NCBI GenBank assembly: GCA_025403435.1
Contig: JAJQZP010000429.1
Coordinates: 62,001-126,000 of the forward strand
Source of the DNA: Artocarpus heterophyllus
Taxonomy: Eukaryota; Streptophyta; Magnoliopsida; Rosales; Moraceae
Direction: 5' to 3'
DNA length: 64,000 nt
Part shown: positions 12,891 to 25,233 of the stretch, one piece after another
Position numbering within the stretch: position 1 is the stretch's first letter
How the letters are laid out: every line of letters begins with the position of its first letter
Program-made: the position numbers and the translations under genes
The notes under the pieces: model-generated
Databases searched by the model: none
Told to the model about the DNA's origin: nothing
The model's input: only the letters and a program-made list of their open reading frames with translations

Positions 12891-13865
12891 TTTCATACCT
12901 AAAAAAGAATTATTATTACCAACACAAGCATCTACAAAATTTAAGTTTGGGTTGTATTTGGTCTTTTAAACCTGACCCATGAGAGAAGAAGGGACATTCG
13001 ACAACCTCCAACTTTGTTTAGCAATAAGGGCTTTATTGAAAGCCGAAAGATTGTTGAAACCCATACTGCCCATAGCTTTAGATTGGCAAAGTCTATCCTA
13101 TGAATTTTCCGATTGACCCCACCACCACCCAACCAAAGTGAGTAATAAGTGATAGAAGATCATTGCAGAGGGAAGAAGGGAATTTAAACACACTCATAGC
13201 ATAAGTGAAAGCAGTTTGGGCCACAATCTTTATCAAAAATTCTCTACACCTACCAAAAAGTAGTTTTCCTTTCTATATCTAAAGTTTATTCCACACTTTC
13301 TCCCAGATAGCAACCTTCCTTTAATTGCGACCCACGAAGGCAGGTAATCCTAAATAAACATCATGAACATTACTCTAAGGAAGGCCCAAAAGACCACGCA
13401 AATTCTCTCTTTTCTTTGTAGACAAATTCGGGCTAAAACTCATCATCGATTTTTGTAGATTAATCACCTGCCACAAGGCCTTCTTATATATCTCCAAAAT
13501 ATCTTTCACGGCCTTACAATTGCCTTCATTTGCCTTTCTAAATAAGATGCTATCGTTTGTAAACAGAAGATGGCTAATTTTTGGTGCCCTCTAGCATAAG
13601 CAATACCTATTAACTGACCTTCCTCCTACACCTTTCGAAGTAAAGCTAAGAAACCCTTACAAACAAAAGAAACAAATAACGAGATAACAAGCACCCTTGT
13701 CTTAGACCACGATAAGGAAGAACTTCACCTATGGCTTCCCATCTAAGATCAAGGAAAAGTTAAGCTGTACTAACACAATCCATTACCTTTTCAACCCACA
13801 AGTTTGGAAACCCCAATTTAAGCATAAATGTCTATTGTTTGACACAATCCATTTGGACAATTTTT
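12891..13865 (-). pseudogene. LINE (plant L1 type) ORF2 remnant, reverse transcriptase part
   Basis: The three minus-strand frames together spell the second half of a plant L1 reverse transcriptase. Near 13,860 comes the LNWGFQ...LVQLNFSLILDGKP block. Then come KGACYLVICFF (decayed QGDPLSPYLF), HLLFTNDSILF where the catalytic FADD box should be, and DVYLGLPAFVGRN. Near 13,210-13,140 is TYAMSVFKFPSSLCNDL, and the end is GFNNLSAFNKALIAKQSWRL near 13,030. Loss of the catalytic aspartate pair and many stops or frameshifts make it non-functional. The reading continues on the far side of the insert at 643: the VDACVGNNNSF segment beside 12,900 joins the QSILVGNELLLK segment beside 640. No further LINE sequence was recognised above 13,865. 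Confidence 0.8.
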
Positions 13866-14437
13866 TGTCTACTATTTTTCAATTTTTTTGGTCTTTTCTT
13901 TCCTCTCTTTATCCATCATAAACGTCTTCATCAAAATCCAATCTTCTCTCTCTTCTTTGCATGCTGTCAATCCCAATGCCACTTTGACAAAGTTGTTGTT
14001 TGTGGTTTTTTTTTTTAAGTTTATTACAGCATTGTTTGGTTAAAAAGCAGGTAAAATCATGTATTTACTCTTAAAAAAAGGTATGTTTAATGATTCTAGA
14101 GAAAATGACTAGATCAAATCAGTGAGTAGTGGAAGAGTTATTAGGATTAATTAACTCACAACAAAAGCAACAATTATACACATTGAACAAAAGTGCATAA
14201 TGTTTCAGTAAATCAGATTTTAACTCTGACTAAATAAATGGATTAAATTAATAAGAGGTCATCGAATTCCTTTCTCTCTCTAAAATTAGTCTTCGTACTC
14301 AATTTTGTCCCTATAGATAGCCCTTATACTTACAAACTATCTTATAAATAGTCCCTATGTTAGAATCCATTAAGTATTTAGATAGAAACCGTTAAATTAA
14401 ATGGTAGTCACGTTATTTTGTAGATCTAATAATGCCT
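13866..14437. other. Intergenic sequence, nothing recognised
   Basis: AT-rich DNA between the LINE remnant and copia D. The part near 14,290-14,437 ('gtccctat...aaccgttaaattaaatggtagtcacg') looks like a common plant non-coding repeat whose continuation lies beyond D at 24,431. I found no open frame and no clear terminal repeats. Confidence 0.4.
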
Positions 14438-16163
14438 TGTTAGACATGGTGCCCTAAGGAGTAAAATGTTATAAAATGTTATAAAATGTTTTTGGAGACA
14501 TTTTATCAATAAAGTGTTTATTTATTATTCATATACCAAATGTTGTTCTCTTTATGTTCATTTATGTTGAATATATGATAAGCAAACAAAAGTCTAAAAC
14601 TATCAACCTTAACCTTTAAAAATCGTGCATATGATGGACAGATTATATGGAAGACATGAATTTTAAGGGTGATGGTCTAAATCATAAGATCTATAATTAA
14701 GGGAATAAAGTTGAGTGCTTTATTCATGCTAAGATTGTTATGTTGTCTTCATCCCTAACAGAAAATGTCTTGTCATGGTCATCGGAGTGGGACTCTGTGA
14801 GTAGAAACATTGGTGCATTGTTATGGCGACGATGTATTAGATCGGGATATAAAAGTTGCATTGATTTGGTTAATAATTCTGTTTGTGCAAATCAATTCAC
14901 TTTAGATAATCATATATGTTATAACTTAATCTTGAAATAACTAATGGACCTGTATTCTTGACTTATGTCTTTTAATGTACTAAAGGGTGACATCTTGACT
15001 TAATGATGGTTCGTATACCGGTATATTAGAGACATGACTCTTAATTTATGTAGACTCATTATTCATAACTATAGAATCCATAGCTCATTTTGTAGAGTTA
15101 ATGATATTCTCTTATATGTATTATTCTGTAATTAGAAGATTAGAGCACTCAACTATTTGGATACATAGTATAACCAAATGGTATACTATCTATAGATATA
15201 AGTATTCCAATGGTGTGGTAATAGAATATAAGATAAAAATAATCAGGAACGTAAAATGGAATTTATCCTTAAGCCAATTATGAATATCTTATGGGGATGT
15301 AACACATTATGATATGTCATGAACGGTTAGCTTATTGAAGCTTCGTAATTTTATATAGTTTATTAAATTGGCTAAAATTTGAGTTAATTGGATTTAATAA
15401 TTAATATTAGTTTATCGGTTGAATTAATTTTGTGAATTAATTCATGATCAACATGTTTAATTATTTGGATAATATTTTATTTGTATGGGTTTATCTGTGT
15501 ATGATATTTTAATCAGATAACATTTTTATTGGGCTATTTGAATTAAAATTGATGCTCTATAAAGGATACCCAAATCAAATAAGATAGGATTTATCGAATT
15601 AGTTGAGATTGGATCTATCAGATTAACTTGAGGAGTTCAAATTTGATTCAAACTCTAGAATTGTGACCATGCAGTCGACCACAATACACTAGGCGTAGTC
15701 GACCATGACAGTTAGAGTTAGATTTTGCTTCATACTTTTTTACCCTAAAATTGATTCAAACTCAATTTTGAGGCCTAATCTTATAATCATTAACCCCAGG
15801 TCTGACTTCTATAAATATAGGGTGAGTTTTCTTAGTTATTCAATTCCCAAAGAGCTATTATTCAATATCAAGGATCTTAGCTCTTGGTTTTCTCTTATGG
15901 TTAGAAGGAGAGTCACCAGAGGAAAAGCTGCACAACCTATGACTACTCACACTCTGATCGTGGATAGAGAATAATAAAGAAGACCAGTCAGTTAAGGCTT
16001 TTTTGGAACGTTCCTCTCAACACGGATTCGAGCCCACTTTAGTATACAAAAGAGATTAGTAAGATCTGCGATGAATTTATGTATTTGGCATGTCAAACTT
16101 ATGTTTTAGAAAATACTCTAATTTAAAATTTTTAAAATTTCACTACATACTTGTTTTCCAATA
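14438..16163 (+). repeat. Copia D 5' LTR
   Basis: About 1.73 kb. It begins TGTTAGACATGGTGCCCTAAGG and ends TTTTCCAATA. A TATA box TATAAATATA lies at 15,810. It aligns with the B and C LTRs but lacks some segments, including the GGCAGGCCGA motifs found in their U3. Confidence 0.85.
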
Positions 16164-16165
16164 AT

Positions 16166-16177
16166 TGGTATCAAAGC
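16166..16177 (+). other. Copia D primer binding site
   Basis: TGGTATCAAAGC is two bases from the LTR end and matches the initiator tRNA-Met site TGGTATCAGAGC with one change. Confidence 0.8.
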
Positions 16178-17681
16178 TTGGTTTTTACATTGCTTTCGAG
16201 TTTGTGATCATGCTATATATATGAATTACGTGATCTTATTCTCTCTTATACTTGAGTTTAATTTTTTAGAGAGTTGGCACTCTAGGGTTTCTATATAATT
16301 AAATGTTGTTATGAGATTATATAGTGAATGTTTAATTATTTATGGTTGATTAAATTATTATTTAATTATTTATTAATTAATTTATGTCTATTATGGTTCC
16401 TTAGAGGTTAGAATGTGTATCTAGGTTTTTCATGTAATTAGATGGCGGTCTATCACTATCGTCTAGGAATTATTATTTTAATTTTAAATTTGTGAAATTT
16501 TTATAATTAAATTTTAATTCGAAGTGAAGACGGATATAAAAGATGAAGAGAATAAGAGTTCCATTGTTTTTTTGTGTTTATAAATTTTTATGTTTTTGAA
16601 TTATTGAAAATAAGATTAAAAAACTGCTTAAAACCTATTTTCTAGAAAAACGTTGGTTCAGCTCGGTTGGCAAGCCGAGCCCATAGGTTCGGTAGGCCAA
16701 TGGTCACAGACCGGTAGGCTAAACTTCTAGTTCAACAGGCCAGCAACGGGGCAAACGTTTTTCAAAAAAGGTGCTTTTTTGGTGTAGTTTTTAATTTTAT
16801 TTTTGAGACAATTATGAGAAACATGAAATTTTATTATGACCAGAAAAATAAAACTTTTGATCTATGAGGGATTGAAGAATTAAAGATGGATGCCACATAA
16901 AGAATGATACAACTTAAAGATACAAGTTGAAGAATCGATAATATATTTCGATTGTTCTTTTGTAATCTTTATTTTCTTTTCTCTAGGATGCAACCATGAT
17001 ATTACGGCTATTTATTTATTATTTTGCTTATGGCTTTACATGTTGCTTTACTTGTTTGCATTATAATATGATTTTCCATGTATGTTGATAACATGCCATG
17101 CAGAATAAGGAGTGCCGCTCATTAAAAATTATTCATGCATGTTAACATAAAACCCTGACTTTTAAAATATTGAGTGGGAGAAGGTTTTCAAAGAAAGGAC
17201 TTACGGCCTCCATCATTGGTTCATAGGTAGCACATGATGGTTCCCACCCTTAAGAAGGGATTTCATCATGCATGAGGTTGGATCTCTAAAGGGATAATTT
17301 ATTTTACCATGATTTATCGTTGTACACCCCTAGGTGGCTATTATAAATCATAGATAAAATAGTTAAAATGATGGTTATACTCTCAAGATTAATTTTATTA
17401 TTAACCTTCCCTAGGAGCTCTGTTAATGACATTAATGGCCAAAGATGGGTCTTGGATGGCATATATTAATCGAAGGGGATCTACGTTCCTAATTGAATTT
17501 GGCAAGTCTCCCCTAGGTAGCTTGTTGAATTATAAGTTGGATATTATTGTTGTAAGGTTGTGATTTTTTCAAAGTTTTGACTCATAAACACAATTATATG
17601 TTTACTTGTTTGTGTTATCTTACTAAACTATACTAGATTGTTTGCTTATATTTGGTATATGAATCTTTTTTGTAGATTAAA
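16178..17681 (+). other. Copia D untranslated leader
   Basis: Non-coding, alignable with the B and C leaders. It has a reduced motif array (GGCAAGCCGAG, GGTAGGCCAA, GGTAGGCTAA) at 16,665-16,745. The segment before the gag start ends CTTTTTTGTAG, like a splice acceptor, at 17,665-17,675. Confidence 0.7.
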
Positions 17682-19540
17682 ATGTCTAATAACACTTTAT
17701 CATCGATACTCGATAAAAACATGTTAACTAATGATTGGAAAAAGAACCTGAACATCATCCTTTCTTTTGAGAAACTGAAATTTGTGCTGACAACATTGTG
17801 TCCTCTTGAACATATCAGGGATTCCACTAACAAGCAAATCCAAGCATATGATTGTTGGAAAGATGCTAATGATCAGGGTCGCTGTTATGTTATGGCTAGC
17901 ATGAATAACGTGCTACAGGCTCAACATGAAGATTAAAAGACTACGAAGCAGATCTTGGATAATCTCAAAGACATGTTTTGAGGCCAAGCCCTAAAAAAAG
18001 GGCAAGAGGCACTTTGAAAACTCTTAAACTACAAACAAAGACTAAGGACTCTTATGAAGGAGCATATGATGTTGGTCATAGGTTACCTTGCTAAGGCTCA
18101 AACCCATGGAGCTGGTATCGAGACTAAGTCACAGATACTATGGTTTTGAGACTCTATCTGAGGAATTCATCCCGTTTAGTGCTTCATATAATTTAAGCAA
18201 TACATAGGATGTGGCCTTGACTGAGTTGATGAAGCAATTATAGGAGTTCAAAAATCTGATTAGGGAAACTCCTTGCTGGTGGTGAGGCCAACTTGGCGGC
18301 TGCATCTGATTCCAATCCTAACCTAGAGATGGAAGGAAATAGAGGGCTAAGAACAGGAAATCTTCTATTCCGACGAGTGGCAAGAATAAGAAGAAGAAAA
18401 AGAAGAACCCAAAAAAGCTGAAGTACTTTTTCTATAGGAAAATTGGGTACATTAAGAAAAATTGCAAAGACTTCCTTTCTTGAGGAGGTAAGTGTGAACT
18501 TTTGGTTATTGAAACTTCATTAGTTGAACAATCAAATGGCACTTGGCTCATAGATTCTGGTGTGACTAATCATATCTGTGTTTCTTTGTAGGGATTTAAA
18601 GAAACAAGAAGTTTGCTACATGAGCACTTCATGATTCGGATGGGCGATGGATCCTTAATATTGACTGAAGCAATGGAAAACGTCCATCTTTTGATAATTA
18701 TAGATCTTGGGTTTTGAGAGATTGTTTTTATGTTCCTAAACTTGAAAGGAATTTAATATTTATTGCTTGTTTATTTGAAGACTCTTCTTAGTTTCTTTAA
18801 ATAATAAAGTTCTGATTTGTAAAAACAAATCTTTTATCTATAATGGATGGATACAAAACAAACTATATTTTATCAAGCTGAAGATGGACTCACTGCTTAA
18901 TACTAAGGTCGATAATAACTTTTAAAGACTTAAGACTTCTCACTTTAATGTGACTTATCTTTGGCATTTGCAATTAGGTCATATTAGCCTGAATAGAATT
19001 CAAAGGTTGGTAAGGGATGGACCTTTAAGTCACCTAGAGGTGGAATCTATACCACAATGTGAATCTTGTTTGGAGGCAAAATGACCAAAAGACCATTTGG
19101 GTCTAAGGGCAACAGGGGCAAAGGGGTTCTAGAACTTGTGCATAGTGATGTTTGTAGTCTCATAAACATCAAGGCATGTAGAGGGTATGAGTACTTCGTT
19201 ACTTATATTGATGATTACTCAAGATATGAGTATGTATACATAATGCATCAAAAAAGTGAAACTTTTGACAAGTTTAGGGAGTTTTAGGCTGAAGCAAAAA
19301 AGCAATTAGGTAAAGCCATAAAGGCACTTTGATCCGATCGAGGTAGTGAATACCTCTTTGATGAGTTCTTGGAGGACTAATTAGAGATTGGGATTTTATC
19401 CTATTTGACTGCACTCGGCACTCTGTAGCAGAATAGCACATTGAGAGAAGAAATAGGACTTTGATAGACATGGTCAGGACCATGATGAGTTATTTGACAT
19501 TACCTTTATCATTTTAGGGATGTGCACTACAAACCGCATG
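17682..19540 (+). pseudogene. gag-pol: Copia D gag-protease-integrase remnant
   Basis: The ATG at 17,682 opens a frame like MSKNALSS of B but stops after 84 codons at 17,934. The gag zinc knuckle near 18,420-18,465 is ruined (YFFYRK for CFFCGK). The protease motif reads DSGVTNH near 18,553. The integrase HHCC region (WHLQLGHISLNRIQRL, then CESC) runs from 18,960 to 19,065. The first integrase aspartate is in HSDVC near 19,146, and the second is in SDRGSEY near 19,335 after a stop. The alignment with B ends abruptly at 19,540 (ALQTA...), at the junction with the foreign insert. Many stops show long decay. Confidence 0.85.
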
Positions 19541-22437
19541 GTGTGATGCCCAAAATTCTCACATACTCATTAACCAATACATTGCATGATTTTATGATTA
19601 TATGCATATGATTTATATGTTGATTATTCATTTAAAATGCATCATTATATTGATAGTGTGCATTGAGTACTATATTATGTATAATGTATTGTAATATGAC
19701 AACTTTTTCAAAGGTGGATCTAGTAAGCGTTATGATGAAAAGAAAGTTGTAATAATGATGTTTAGAGATTACAATGGATTTAATGGATAAATGAACTCAA
19801 TTATACCTATAAGCTATAAGATTGGGGGAAAACGGTCATTTTTGACCTAAATGAAGATTGGGGGAAAACGGTCATTTTTGACCTAAATGGAGAGTTTAAG
19901 CATTAGTTTTGTTAACAAAAAAGATCCATTAATGATGTAAGATCTCTTATGACGATGATGATGTATAGTTATAAAAACAATAATGAGTGGAGGACATGAG
20001 TTTTACGCAAGTTTCTTGGTCAGAATAATCTAGAAACCCTAAATGACAATTTTTGGTGTTTGGATTTTTGAGTCATAATTAGGGTATTTGTCGGGTTGTA
20101 AGTGGCTTGAAAATTTACTATTTCATGTTTGATAATTTATAGAAGAGTTCCAGAGGAAGAGATTAAGTTTTGATAATAAACAGTCAAGAATTCAAAGATG
20201 AAGTTTGTAGTGTATCGAAATTTTGATGTGAGTATATGCACCAAATTTGGTAGGCAAAATGATTAGCCATGACCTAATTTGTGCTTGAGCTTTTGTATGA
20301 ATTTTTAACACCTCATTAAGGAAGTGAATAGGCTGAATTCAAGACACTAAGCTAACCAAGGTGAAACCACCCCATGGTAAAGTAACTAAGGTGTGTTCTT
20401 GGTTGTTTAAAAAGCATATAAGCAACTAGGTGCCATTTTTAGACCTAAAAACTGTAAGTCTAACTCTCCAACCTCTAAAAATTCATTTCCCCATATGTTT
20501 TGTGAGAAAAAGAAAATTCCTTGGTGCCTTGTCAAGATTTGGGTGCCTAATCGCAAGAAAAACCTAACTGGGTCAAGGCAAGGGGTTGTTTCAGTTTACA
20601 AGATGTTTGGTGTTAGTTTAGGGGGTTTCCCTTTGAGTTTTGATGATATATTTAATTGTAATGACCTCTAATATGTTAAGAACATCCCCATAAAAGGGTT
20701 TAAGTAAATTCAATTGGGAAGTGGTGGTTAAAATTTTGTTTTTTGTGGCTGTCCACAATCAGATAAATTTTTGAAGTGCTTTAGGTTTTGTCTTTGTTTC
20801 CTAGGCTAGAAGACTCCTTTGAAGCTAAAATTTTGAGCATATGTTCAATTATATGTTATTTAAATCCTTGTACAATAGTTTTAGTAAATTAAATTTGGTT
20901 GGGAGTTATAGGCTTAAAACTAAACTTGGTTCCTAAGATGTATTAATGTTGTGGTTTGTGATGGTTTTAATATTTTATGAATTTAAAATTTATTCATAGC
21001 TTGGAAACAGGTATTTCAAGGTATAATTAAGCTTTGGGGAGTATTAAAATATAGGGGAAACCGTGATAAAATTTTTAGAGTAAAGTTTGAATTGTTTCAA
21101 ACCAAAACGAACCCAACGGAGGTTGAAATGGTTTCCCTTGGGCTGGTTGGCCGTGCTAGGCCAACAGCCTGTGCAGAAGGCCTACACACAGGGCCTGCAT
21201 GCAACCTATGTGGGTAGCCCATGTACTTGGGCAGGGCTGCCTCGGCTAGCCTTTGGCCAACCCTTGGCTAGACTAGGCCAAATGGCATTTGGCCTAGTCA
21301 AGTGTTTTCAGGCCCCTGGAGTCCCTTTTTGATGTCATTTGAAGCATTTGAGATTTGAAAGCACCTATTTTAATTAATATTACCTAAATAAATATTTAAA
21401 ATAGGAAAATGAGGTCCTTAATGTTTGATTATTAGTTATTGTCAGATTGGTGGTAATGTAATTAGAAATTTTTAATCTTTCAGAGGTATGAAGTATTGGA
21501 CCTCATGAGAGCTTAATTGATAGTCTCATTGAATAAAGTAGAATTTTACCTGTATCACCATAATTGTTGTGCATTTAATGTTGTAAATTGATATGTGAAA
21601 GTTATGTGCATTACCTACATGTTATGATTTTAAATATATGCCAACATGAAAAGAATTGTGAAAAAAGTGAAATTGATTATACTGGTGAGCTGTGACTGGA
21701 CTCTAAGCATCTAGGACATAATTGTGTGAAACTTTCAAGCATTAGGGGTGCAATGATTAGTCATATGGGATGCCATGTGAGATGGTGAGTGTCTAGGACG
21801 CTAATGATTTAAGCATCTAGGTGTAATGCTTTCCCTCCATGAAGCACTAAACAGTGTGCACACTATGTTAAGAGTATGAAAGATACAGTGAAGAGTAAAT
21901 GAAATTAAAGGAGGATAAAGTGAAAAGTTAAAGAGTAAACATATACTTACTAAGTTCATTCATTCAAATACTTGATCTTTAAAAACTTTATGCATATTAT
22001 ATGCAATCATGCTTTAAAAATATGTTGCAAATCATGATTTAAGCTTTAAAACCTTTTGCATAACAAATACAAACATTCTTTTAAATCAACTTGCGTACCA
22101 CTTGCAAACACATTTACAAACATATACATAAGTATTTGTAAATCATTTATTTCATGCTGTAGGTGAGATTTGAAACTTACCTGGACTTAACTCTAACGTT
22201 CTCTTCTCTATTCCTTTTCCTTTCATTAGTCGGTCTCTGTGTCCTGATCAAACGACAGCCGACTCATTAGTTAACTTTCTTTATTATCAATCCACTTGAT
22301 TGATAACTTAACTTAAACCTTAAACATTCATTCCTTTTTACTTAACTTATATACTATCGGTTTACCTTCATTTACTTAACTTTGTAACTCATCGGGGTCA
22401 CCTTTCCCCTTAACCTTGTAAGCCATCGAGGTCATAG
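19541..22437 (+). mobile_element. Gypsy-LTR-like segment replacing the RT region of copia D
   Basis: It starts TGTGATGCCCAAAATTC, as chromovirus (Tekay-type) LTRs commonly do, exactly where copia homology stops. Copia homology resumes at 22,438 (GATAAAGGAC, RNase H end). The 2.9 kb contains a 36-bp tandem duplication (19,820-19,891), a GGCC-rich block (21,125-21,310), a 'gtaggtgagatt...cttacctgg' motif near 22,161 also seen at 49,877, and no element ORF. The 62-81 codon frames in it have no recognisable homology. About 1.9 kb of copia pol is missing at the site, so this is an insertion plus deletion or a recombination product. The expected LTR end (GGGC/GGGTGTCACA-like) is not seen. Confidence 0.5.
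19820..19891 (+). repeat. 36-bp tandem duplication
   Basis: Two adjacent, nearly identical units each contain GATTGGGGGAAAACGGTCAT followed by TTTTGACCTAAATG. They begin at 19,820 and 19,856. Confidence 0.9.
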
Positions 22438-22557
22438 GATAAAGGACATCATGGAAATGTGGAAATGTGTTTGATCGCGTCTGAGGACATTATGGCCTAT
22501 CGAGGCTATGAGGATGTGTAACATATCACATTTACTTACTTAGTGCAAGTAGGAGAT
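22438..22557 (+). pseudogene. Copia D RNase H tail and polypurine tract
   Basis: The segment resembles the last 40 codons of B pol: GATAAAGGAC, GATCGCGTCTGAGGACA, GCTATGAGGATG, then TTACTTACTTAG. It is followed by TGCAAGTAGGAGAT before the 3' LTR, one change from the purine tract of B. Confidence 0.75.
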
Positions 22558-24430
22558 TGTTAGACATAGTGCCATAAGGAGTAAATTGTTATAATATGTT
22601 TTTGGAGACATTTTATTAATAAATTGTCTATTTATTATTCATATACCAAATATTGTCCTCATTATGTTCATTTCTGTTACATGTATAATAAGCAAACAAA
22701 AGTTTGAGATTGTCAGTCTAAACTATTAAGAATCATGCATATGATAGATAGATTATACGGAAGACATAAATCTTAAAGGTGATGGTCTAAATCATAAGAT
22801 CCATAATCAAGGGAATAAATTTGGATGCTCTATTCATGCTAAGATTGTTATGTTGTCTATATCCCTAATGAGAGATGGCTTGTCTTGGTCATCAAAGTGG
22901 GACTCTGCAAGTAGAAACATTGGTGCATTGTCATAAGTGACGAAGTATTAGATCGGGACATAAAAGTTGAATTGATTTAGTTAATAATTTCGTTTGTGCA
23001 AATTAATTCACTTTAGACAATCATATATGATAGATCGGGACATAAAAGTTGAATTGATCGGGACATCTTAACTTAATCATGGTACGTATACCGGTACATT
23101 GGAGACATGACTCTTGATTTACATAAACTCATTATTCATAGATATGCATTATCCTATACTTGGAAGACTAGAGCGCTCAACCATTTGGACATATAGGTGT
23201 AACCGAATGGTATACTATCTATGGATAGTAAGTATTCCAATGGTGTGATAAAGGAAAGTAAGATAAAAATAAGCGGGAAGATAAAACAGAATTTATCCTT
23301 AAGCCGATTATGAATATTCAATGGGGATGTAACACATTATGATATGCCATGGATGGTTAGCTTATTAAAGCTTCGTAATTTTATATAGTTCAAGGGTGTA
23401 ACTCTCAGCTTTTAGTGCAGTAGCATTAGAGATGATAATTATAAAATATGTATTTGGGATTTGTATTTTATAATTATAGGAGCTTGATCTATTTATGTCT
23501 ATCAAGGCCCCTTTGCTAGCTCAGATAGATCTTGTAACGATATGACGTGTTTTCCTTACATATTGGTGACTTATGTTAAATTATTAGATTGGCTAAAATT
23601 CAAGTTAATTAGATTTAATAATTCATGTTAGTTTTTTGAGTTAATTTTGTGAATTAATTCAAGATAGACATGTTAAATTATTTTGATAATATTTTATTTG
23701 TATGGGTTTATTTGTATATGACAATTTTAATCAGATAACTTTTATATTGGGTAATTTGAATTAAAATTAAGGCTCTATAAAGGATATCTGGATCAATTAA
23801 GATATGATTTATCTAATTAGTTGAGATTGGATCTATCAAATCAACTTGAAGAGTTTGAATTCAATTCGAACTCCAATATTGCGACCATGCAGTCAACCGT
23901 GATAAACTAGGTGCAGCCAACCATCGCAGTTAGAGTCAGATTCTGTTTCATGCATTTTTACTCTAAAACTAATCCAAACTCGAATTTTAAGGCCTAATCT
24001 AATTATGATTAACCCCAGGTCCAACTACTATAAATAGGGGGTGAGTTTTTCTCAGTTATTCTAATCACTTGAGAAATAAAGAGTGAATACTCTAGTGTGA
24101 GAAACTCTGAAACTCTCAAAGAGCTATTGTTCAACATTAAGGACCTTACTCTTGGTTTTCTCTTGTGGTTGGAAGTACAGTCACCAGAAGAAAAGCTGCA
24201 CGATGTGTGACCACCTATATTCCAATCGAAGATAGATAATAACAAAGAAAACAAGTTCGTTGAGGCTCTTTTGGAATGTTCTTCTCTATACGGATTCGAG
24301 CCCACTTCAATGTACAAAAGAGGTTAGTAAGATCTATCATTAATTTATGTATTTAGTATGTCAAACTTGTGTTCTGAAAAATACTCTAATTTAAAATTTT
24401 TAAAATCCGCTACATACTCGTTTTCTAACA
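22558..24430 (+). repeat. Copia D 3' LTR
   Basis: About 1.87 kb, starting TGTTAGACATAG and ending TTTTCTAACA. A TATA box TATAAATAG lies at 24,029. A 28-bp direct duplication (TAGATCGGGACATAAAAGTT...) at 22,949 and 23,031 is absent from the 5' LTR. Confidence 0.85.
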
Positions 24431-25059
24431 TGCCCTCATACTTTTTTGTCTTGTGGTAGGTCCCTGAATATTTATTCTTCTCTAAATAATACTCTTATAC
24501 ATCAAAAGCTGTCTTTTTTTTTCTCAAGTCCAAAAGAGAACTATTGCTTTAATTGGTAACTCTTTTCTCTGAAAATATATAGAAATTTGAGTCCTTAAAG
24601 CTGATTCCTTAGCTCTTGATAAAAAGACATATACCATCTCATATGCAGTTGTTTAGCATAGTAGTGTTTATAATATGCCAAATAATAATAATAATAAGCC
24701 GCAATATGTTCATCTAAAGGAAAAAAAAATCAAAAGAAAAGAATTATGACTCTATTGTTCTCCAATCAATGTCTCTTTCCTATTAGACAACTTCTTCTTG
24801 CTGTTATGGAGGGAAGAACAATTTAATGTCCAATTCTGAAGCTGAAAATTCTCTTTCAAAAAAAAAAGGAAGAAAAAACAAAATAGCATATTTAATTAAA
24901 ACTTGAAACATAATGTCATATAATTTCAAAATGTATAGTAAATAGCATATTATGAGCAATTGAGTAATATCTCAAATACCTCAAGAGAAATTGAGAACAG
25001 AAACCCTAAAATACCTCCCCACATTCTCCTCCATATTTCTTGCCCCTCACTTGCCAACC
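24431..25059. other. Intergenic sequence, nothing recognised
   Basis: AT-rich flank of copia D up to the tandem array. It contains a short AAT microsatellite at 24,683-24,698 and poly-A stretches. No gene is visible. Confidence 0.5.
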
Positions 25060-25233
25060 CCGTTGGCTGTCGAGAAATACAATATTAACCCAGAAATACT
25101 GTATTACTATGTAAATATAAAAATTCACCAACGACTTTGCCAGACAACCAGCGGCCATGAAATACGACATTAAACTAGTAACACTGTATTACCATGTAAA
25201 TACAAAAGTTCACCAGCGATGTCGCTGAATCGT
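25060..25233. repeat. Tandem array of 76-86 bp dyad monomers, left part
   Basis: About two monomers, with GAAATAC phase points at 25,074 and 25,159. Each has the order: AT-rich inverted repeat, 'taaatacaaaa(a/g)ttcacc', then a GC-rich dyad. The second monomer contains CAGCGA-TG-TCGCTG (25,214-25,227). The array is cut at 25,233 by the Athila LTR and resumes at 46,920. Confidence 0.85.

Larger units (their letters stand above)
14438..24430 (+). mobile_element. Copia D: decayed Ty1/copia element of the A/B/C family carrying an internal gypsy-LTR-like insert
   Basis: The ends are TGTTAGACATGG (14,438) and TTTTCTAACA (24,430), flanked by TGCCT (14,433-14,437) and TGCCC (24,431-24,435), a 5-bp duplication with one change. 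It has two LTRs, a tRNA-Met primer site, a leader, a gag-to-integrase remnant and a short RNase H tail. RT and most of RNase H are gone, replaced by the 2.9-kb segment 19,541-22,437. Numerous stops and LTR divergence make it one of the older copies. Confidence 0.85.

Noticed and set aside
14290..14437. Possible MITE split by copia D (continuing at 24,431)
   Set aside because: The 'gtccctat...aaccgttaaat' wording is common in plant repeats, but I could not find convincing inverted termini or a target duplication.
21087..21332. 81-codon frame rich in Gly, Leu, Ala and Gln
   Set aside because: It coincides with the GGCC-rich block. GC-rich DNA lacks stops by composition. No domain.
24009..24317. 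102-codon minus-strand frame
   Set aside because: It is antisense within the copia D 3' LTR, with no counterpart in the 5' LTR.
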